Below are positions 59,918-64,000 of a DNA stretch of 64,000 bases, one piece after another; within the stretch, counting starts at the first letter, position 1, and every line of letters begins with the position of its first letter. The DNA lies in the NCBI GenBank assembly GCA_944387915.1, contig CALXGT010000013.1, positions 22,832 to 86,831 of the forward strand, given 5' to 3'. The notes beneath the pieces are model-generated. The model ran no database searches, was not told where the DNA came from, and was given only the letters and a program-made list of their open reading frames with translations. A program made the translations under genes and the position numbers. The stretch comes from an uncultured Clostridia bacterium. Lineage in GTDB: Bacteria; Bacillota; Clostridia; Oscillospirales; Ruminococcaceae.

Positions 59918-60569
59918 GCTCTCCTTCATCCTTCCTTGTTTTTCGGATTTCTTTTCTCAATTTCTCAATTTCCGCGCGCAAAGCCTGCAATTCCTGTGCC
60001 ACCGGATCGGGGATATGAATCTGATCCAGCTCCGCCGCTTCCTTGACCTTTTTGCCGTTTTGCCGAACCACCTTGGCGGGAACCCCCACCGCGGTAGAAT
60101 TGGGCGGAATTTCCTTTAACACCACCGCGTTGGCGGCGATTTTGCTGTTTTCGCCAATGGTGAAGGGACCCAAAATCTTGGCGCCGGAACCTACAAGAAC
60201 GTTTTCCTTTAACGTAGGATGTCGTTTTCCATGGTCTTTTCCGGTACCGCCGAGGGTCACACCCTGGTACAGAGTACAGCCGTCCCCCACTTCCGCCGTC
60301 TCGCCGATGACGATCCCGCTTCCGTGGTCAATGAAAATTCCTTTTCCCAACTTGGCGCCCGGATGGATCTCGATACCGGTGAGAAACCGGGCAAACTGGG
60401 AAAGAAGTCTTGCCGAAAAGTAACATCGATGCCGGTAGAGGAAATAAGCGGGACGATGCAGCATAATGGCATGAAGCCCCGAATACAAAAGAAAGATCTC
60501 TACATAATTTCGCGCTGCGGGATCCCGCTCGCGAATGGCCTTGACGTCTGCTTTCAGTCGGTCAAGCAT
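59904..60569 (-). CDS. cysE: Serine O-acetyltransferase
   Basis: The 221-residue enzyme has a short helical N-terminal domain and a left-handed beta-helix of hexapeptide repeats, with the conserved IFIDHGSGIVIGETA and GGTGKDHGKRHPTL. It makes O-acetylserine for cysteine synthesis. Residues 183-221 form a charged coiled coil (ELQALRAEIEKLRKEIRKT). It is a shorter, SAT-type CysE. Confidence 0.95.
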   Translation of the reverse strand: MLDRLKADVKAIRERDPAARNYVEIFLLYSGLHAIMLHRPAYFLYRHRCYFSARLLSQFARFLTGIEIHPGAKLGKGIFIDHGSGIVIGETAEVGDGCTLYQGVTLGGTGKDHGKRHPTLKENVLVGSGAKILGPFTIGENSKIAANAVVLKEIPPNSTAVGVPAKVVRQNGKKVKEAAELDQIHIPDPVAQELQALRAEIEKLRKEIRKTRKDEGEHEDL

Positions 60570-60587
60570 AACAAAACTCCTTTCCGG

Positions 60588-61151
60588 TCATTTTCTGTAA
60601 TCAATGTGGCTGTAGTTTTTACAAAGGTAGTCAATCCCGGATAAAACGGTAATCGCCGCGGAAATCCAAATGAAAACCCGGCTGATAACGTCGGTGGGCC
60701 ACGACAATAAAAGCCCTATATCCTGCGCCGCCAATAAAGCCAATATTCCAATTACCGACACCAAGGTGATAACCGTCTTCAATTTGCCTAAACTCCCCGC
60801 GGCAATGACCTTGCCATGTCCCGCGGCAACCAGGCGCAGCGAAGTCACCAAGAATTCTCTGGCGAGAATAATAATAACCGCGACGCAACCGGTCAAATCC
60901 AATTCAATAAACGCCACTAACGCGCAAGTCACCAGCACCTTATCCGCCAAAGGATCCAAAAACGTTCCGAAATCGGTGACCAGCTTTCGTTTTCGAGCCA
61001 AATTCCCGTCGATGGTATCGGTTACGGATGCGGCAATATAAATCAAAAGGGCATACAGAAAATGGTAGGGCACCGCGTCCACCAACAGGAAAAACAAAAA
61101 GAAGGGACAAAGAATTACCCGAAGAATGGTTAATTTATTGGGTGTATTCAT
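60588..61151 (-). CDS. pgsA: Phosphatidylglycerophosphate synthase
   Basis: The 187-residue membrane enzyme has the CDP-alcohol phosphotransferase motif DTIDGNLARKRKLVTDFGTF followed by LDPLADK, with all four aspartates. It has about four to five membrane helices. It makes phosphatidylglycerophosphate from CDP-diacylglycerol. It lies 16 bases after rimO, in the common rimO-pgsA order. Confidence 0.95.
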   Translation of the reverse strand: MNTPNKLTILRVILCPFFLFFLLVDAVPYHFLYALLIYIAASVTDTIDGNLARKRKLVTDFGTFLDPLADKVLVTCALVAFIELDLTGCVAVIIILAREFLVTSLRLVAAGHGKVIAAGSLGKLKTVITLVSVIGILALLAAQDIGLLLSWPTDVISRVFIWISAAITVLSGIDYLCKNYSHIDYRK

Positions 61152-61167
61152 ATTTTTTCCTTTCCGA

Positions 61168-62511
61168 TCACTCTACCGCCGAACCCACAAGATCCAGATC
61201 CAGCGTCTCTTCAATCAAAACGGTAACAAAATCTCCTATTTGATGTTTTTTCGCGGAGGTAAAGAAAATCTTGCCATCAATATCCGGCGCGTCCGCTTCT
61301 GTCCGGCCGAAATAACATTCCCCGTAGCGGTCGAAGCCTTCCACTACCGCTAAAACCTTTTGCCCGATCTTCGCCTCATTTTTCCGGATCATCACCGTTG
61401 TCTGTTCCGTCATAATCAATTCGCTGCGGCGGTTTTTCTCCTCCTCAGGAATCTGGTTTTCCATCTGTTCCGCCTCGGTTCCCTCTTCCGCGGAATAGGA
61501 AAAACACCCCAAACGATCAAATTCTGTTTTCTTGACAAAATCGCACAGAGCTTCAAACTGCGCCTCGGTTTCCCCGGGAAAACCAGCGATCAAAGTGGTG
61601 CGAAGGGTAATCCCCGGGATCTTATCTCGAATCTTTTCGATGAGCGCGGTCAAAGACGCCTCGTCCCCGGGACGGTGCATCTGCTTTAGAATCTCCCCGT
61701 TACAATGCTGCAGCGGCAAATCCAAATATTTGACCACCTTTTCTTCCGAAGCCATCACCTCGAGCAGCTCGTCGGTTATTTTATCGGGATACGCGTAAAG
61801 TACCCGGATCCACCGAAATCCGTCAATTTTGCAAAGCGCTTTCAGCAATGCCGCCAGACGGTACTCTCCGTACAGGTCATAACCGTATTTGGTGGTATCC
61901 TGGGCGACAAGGATCAATTCCTTTACGCCGTTTTCCGCCAAGTACTCCGCTTCCTTTATTATATTCTCCATAGGCCGGGAACGAAACCTCCCCCGAATAA
62001 AAGGGATCGCGCAATACGAGCAGCGGTTATCGCACCCTTCGGCAATCTTCAAATAGGCAAAAAAAGGAAGATTCATAATCAATCTTCCCCCTTCCAAAGG
62101 GAGATCTTCCTTTTCCCCGTAAGCTCTTACCTTCTTATCGGAAGCAACCTTGTCTACAATGGAAAGAATGTCCTCGTTGCGTCCTAACGAAACCACAGCG
62201 TCAATTTCCGGCATCTCCTTTGTGATCTCATCCCGGTATCGCTCGGCAAGACAGCCGGTCACGATAATTTTCTTAATGGTCCCCTCTTTTTTTAAGGTGA
62301 TGAGTTCCAAAAGATTTTCAATGGCCTCGGCTTTGGCGCTTTCGATAAATCCACAGGTATTTACGATCACAATATCGCTTTCCCCGGAAACGGTTTCGAT
62401 GGTGTAGCCGCCCTCTTTTAACCGGTAAAGCATCTGCTCCGCGTCTACCTGATTTTTGGGACAGCCTAACGACACCATTCCCACTTTTTTATTACGCAAC
62501 GTTTGATTCAT
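61168..62511 (-). CDS. rimO: RimO, ribosomal protein S12 methylthiotransferase
   Basis: The 447-residue radical-SAM enzyme has the MTTase N-terminus (VSLGCPKNQVDAEQM), the cluster motif CDNRCSYC and a C-terminal TRAM domain. The SLGCPKNQVD motif and 447-residue length separate it from MiaB. It adds a methylthio group to Asp of ribosomal protein S12. It overlaps recX by ATGA. Confidence 0.96.
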   Translation of the reverse strand: MNQTLRNKKVGMVSLGCPKNQVDAEQMLYRLKEGGYTIETVSGESDIVIVNTCGFIESAKAEAIENLLELITLKKEGTIKKIIVTGCLAERYRDEITKEMPEIDAVVSLGRNEDILSIVDKVASDKKVRAYGEKEDLPLEGGRLIMNLPFFAYLKIAEGCDNRCSYCAIPFIRGRFRSRPMENIIKEAEYLAENGVKELILVAQDTTKYGYDLYGEYRLAALLKALCKIDGFRWIRVLYAYPDKITDELLEVMASEEKVVKYLDLPLQHCNGEILKQMHRPGDEASLTALIEKIRDKIPGITLRTTLIAGFPGETEAQFEALCDFVKKTEFDRLGCFSYSAEEGTEAEQMENQIPEEEKNRRSELIMTEQTTVMIRKNEAKIGQKVLAVVEGFDRYGECYFGRTEADAPDIDGKIFFTSAKKHQIGDFVTVLIEETLDLDLVGSAVE

Positions 62512-63128
62512 TCCTCGTCGTCTCCCTGTTCTTGTTGTTGTGCCTGTTCAATCAAGGACACGCACTCATAATAGCCGTATCCCAGACGGGCCAAAGCGGA
62601 AAGCGCCCGTTTTTTCTCCCGTTCCTCGATCAAACGGGGGTACTTTTTCCGCAAGGCGGCAATTACGTCCGCCTCGTTTTCGGGAACCGCGTCCACCGCT
62701 TCCCTCGCGGTTTCCGGATCGATTCCTTTTTGAATCAGCTCTCTCTCCGCGAGACGAGAGCTGTGTTTTTTAGAAAGGATGAGATGGCGCGCCATCTTTT
62801 CGGCGTAACGTTTTTCATTTAAAAGCCCCAGATCTTCCATCTTATCCGCCACCTGGCATGCCGTTTCATAAGAAACGCTCTTTCGAAGCTTCATCACCAG
62901 TTCTTTTTTGCTGTGATCCCGGATCCCCAGCAGATACAAAGCCCGTTCTTTCCCCTTTCGGTATTCGGCGGCGCTTTTTACCTCATCTAAAAACGCGTCG
63001 TCCACCTCTTTCCCCCGAAACAGGGAAAAATCGGCGACGATCTCGATGTCTACAATATAAAAGTACTCGCCGTCAACGTCGATCCGATAACGGCGGGCGC
63101 TTTTTTTTACCAAATCCGTAATAACCAT
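62508..63128 (-). CDS. recX: RecX, regulator of RecA
   Basis: The 206-residue protein has three-helix repeats with LLGIRDHSKKELVMKL and RLAERELIQKGI, typical of RecX. It modulates RecA filaments. It starts on the base where recA ends, so the two are coupled, as in many Firmicutes. Confidence 0.92.
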   Translation of the reverse strand: MVITDLVKKSARRYRIDVDGEYFYIVDIEIVADFSLFRGKEVDDAFLDEVKSAAEYRKGKERALYLLGIRDHSKKELVMKLRKSVSYETACQVADKMEDLGLLNEKRYAEKMARHLILSKKHSSRLAERELIQKGIDPETAREAVDAVPENEADVIAALRKKYPRLIEEREKKRALSALARLGYGYYECVSLIEQAQQQEQGDDEE

Positions 63129-64000
63129 TACTCAAAATCTTCCAAATCCGCTTCCACATCCAAATCCACGTCGGTAAGCACACTGGAAAGGGAGTCTTCG
63201 AACCCCTCTTTTTCCGGAGTGCCGCCGGAATTTTCGGAAGGGGTAAGGACCTCCCCGTCGTCCAAAATCACTTTGGCGTCTTTTTTCAGCTCGACTGTGG
63301 ATGCCTTATTTCCTTTGGCGACGGTAAAGGTTAGCTGATCCATATTCTTCCGGATAATGCCCTCGATCTCCTGGCAAATTTCCGGATGCTCTTTCAAAAA
63401 CTGACGGGTGCGCTCTTTCCCCTGACCGATGCGCTCTCCTTTGTAGCTGTACCAGGAACCGGATTTTACGATCAGTCCCAGGGCGCTTCCGATATCAATA
63501 ATCTCCCCTTCGTAAGATGTCCCTTCCCCGTAAAGAAGATCGAAGGAACACTCCTTAAAAGGAGGCGCTACCTTATTTTTTACCACCTTACATTTGGTTA
63601 CATTGCCGATGACATCGGCGCCGTCTTTGATGGCTTCCCCTTTCCGCACGTCGATGCGAACGGTGGCAAAATATTTCAGCGCTCTTCCCCCGGTGGTAGT
63701 TTCCGGATTTCCGAACATAACGCCGATCTTTTCCCGAATCTGGTTAATAAACAGCACCACACAGTTGGACTTTCCGATGATACCGGTGAGCTTTCTCATC
63801 GCCTGGGACATTAAGCGGGCTTGCAGTCCCATATGGGATTCGCCCATCTCCCCTTCGATCTCCGCCTTGGTCACCATGGCGGCTACCGAGTCGATAACCA
63901 CAATGTCGATCGCGCCGGAGCGGACCAGCGCCTCGGTGATCTCTAACGCCTGCTCCCCGGTGTCCGGCTGGGAAACGAGAAGATTATCAATGTCTACCCC
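63128..64000 (-). CDS. recA: RecA recombinase, C-terminal 290 residues (partial)
   Basis: The gene enters from the right edge. The visible part begins [17 protein letters not shown] and includes Walker B ([10 protein letters not shown]), the L1 loop region ([22 protein letters not shown]), L2 ([21 protein letters not shown]) and the C-terminal domain. The tail is acidic ([15 protein letters not shown]). The ATP-binding P-loop lies outside the window. Confidence 0.97.
   Translation of the reverse strand, partial: GVDIDNLLVSQPDTGEQALEITEALVRSGAIDIVVIDSVAAMVTKAEIEGEMGESHMGLQARLMSQAMRKLTGIIGKSNCVVLFINQIREKIGVMFGNPETTTGGRALKYFATVRIDVRKGEAIKDGADVIGNVTKCKVVKNKVAPPFKECSFDLLYGEGTSYEGEIIDIGSALGLIVKSGSWYSYKGERIGQGKERTRQFLKEHPEICQEIEGIIRKNMDQLTFTVAKGNKASTVELKKDAKVILDDGEVLTPSENSGGTPEKEGFEDSLSSVLTDVDLDVEADLEDFE

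Overview
The window is one contiguous stretch of chromosome from an anaerobic, spore-forming, low-to-mid GC Firmicute of class Clostridia. Five things support this. The dcw cell-wall/division cluster begins with mraZ. L27 carries the Firmicute-type cleavable N-terminal extension and its protease gene prp is adjacent. A fermentative adhE lies behind a near-perfect Rex operator, followed by two [FeFe]-hydrogenase-family proteins. MurE has a DNPR motif, so the peptidoglycan should contain meso-diaminopimelate. A sigma-G-like promoter precedes a tiny Asn/Gln-rich protein at 0.3 kb. Species cannot be named from sequence alone. No tRNA, rRNA, CRISPR array, insertion sequence or prophage was seen, and coding density is high.

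Layout. 0-5 kb: start of yebC, a small putative spore protein, then yitT, mrnC, obg, rpmA, prp and rplU behind an L21 leader, then degV. 5-12.7 kb: a minus-strand run of miaB, ylbF-like, mutS, mnmM, ABC-F and GNAT genes. 12.8-15.1 kb: a secreted protein with leucine-rich repeats and duplicated cell-wall-binding repeats. 15.4-19.6 kb (plus strand): glyS, pepF and an SDR dehydrogenase. 19.7-28 kb (minus strand): a redox operon of adhE, an APH-like kinase, two thioredoxin-like ferredoxins, a sensory hydrogenase with PAS domain, a PP2C phosphatase and a group B-type [FeFe] hydrogenase. 28-33 kb: a peroxiredoxin-like gene, tex, a D,D-carboxypeptidase and hsp20 with CIRCE. 33-38 kb: argG, argH, a degenerate argJ-like gene and argF, with ARG boxes, then chorismate mutase. 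38.5-42.5 kb: a PLP lyase, an RNA methyltransferase, hpf and a lone fumarase alpha subunit. 42.65-42.75 kb: a promoter-to-terminator unit that looks like a small RNA. 42.8-57.4 kb: asnB and the dcw cluster (mraZ, rsmH, ftsL, a PASTA PBP, murE, mraY, ftsW, murG, murA, ftsQ, ftsZ). 57.5-64 kb: recA (partial), recX, rimO, pgsA, cysE, cysS and a PfkB kinase.

How the genes work together. The most notable system is the Rex-controlled operon at 19.7-28.1 kb. It pairs the NADH-disposing enzyme AdhE with H-cluster proteins and with a kinase-like and a phosphatase protein, which suggests a redox or H2-sensing relay that acts through phosphorylation. Other points to follow up are the argJ-like pseudoenzyme that lacks the autoprocessing threonine, the candidate small RNA, a peroxiredoxin gene whose reading frame runs through its own terminator into the adhE promoter, a promoter nested in a terminator, and a dcw cluster that lacks murF, murD and ftsA but contains murA.
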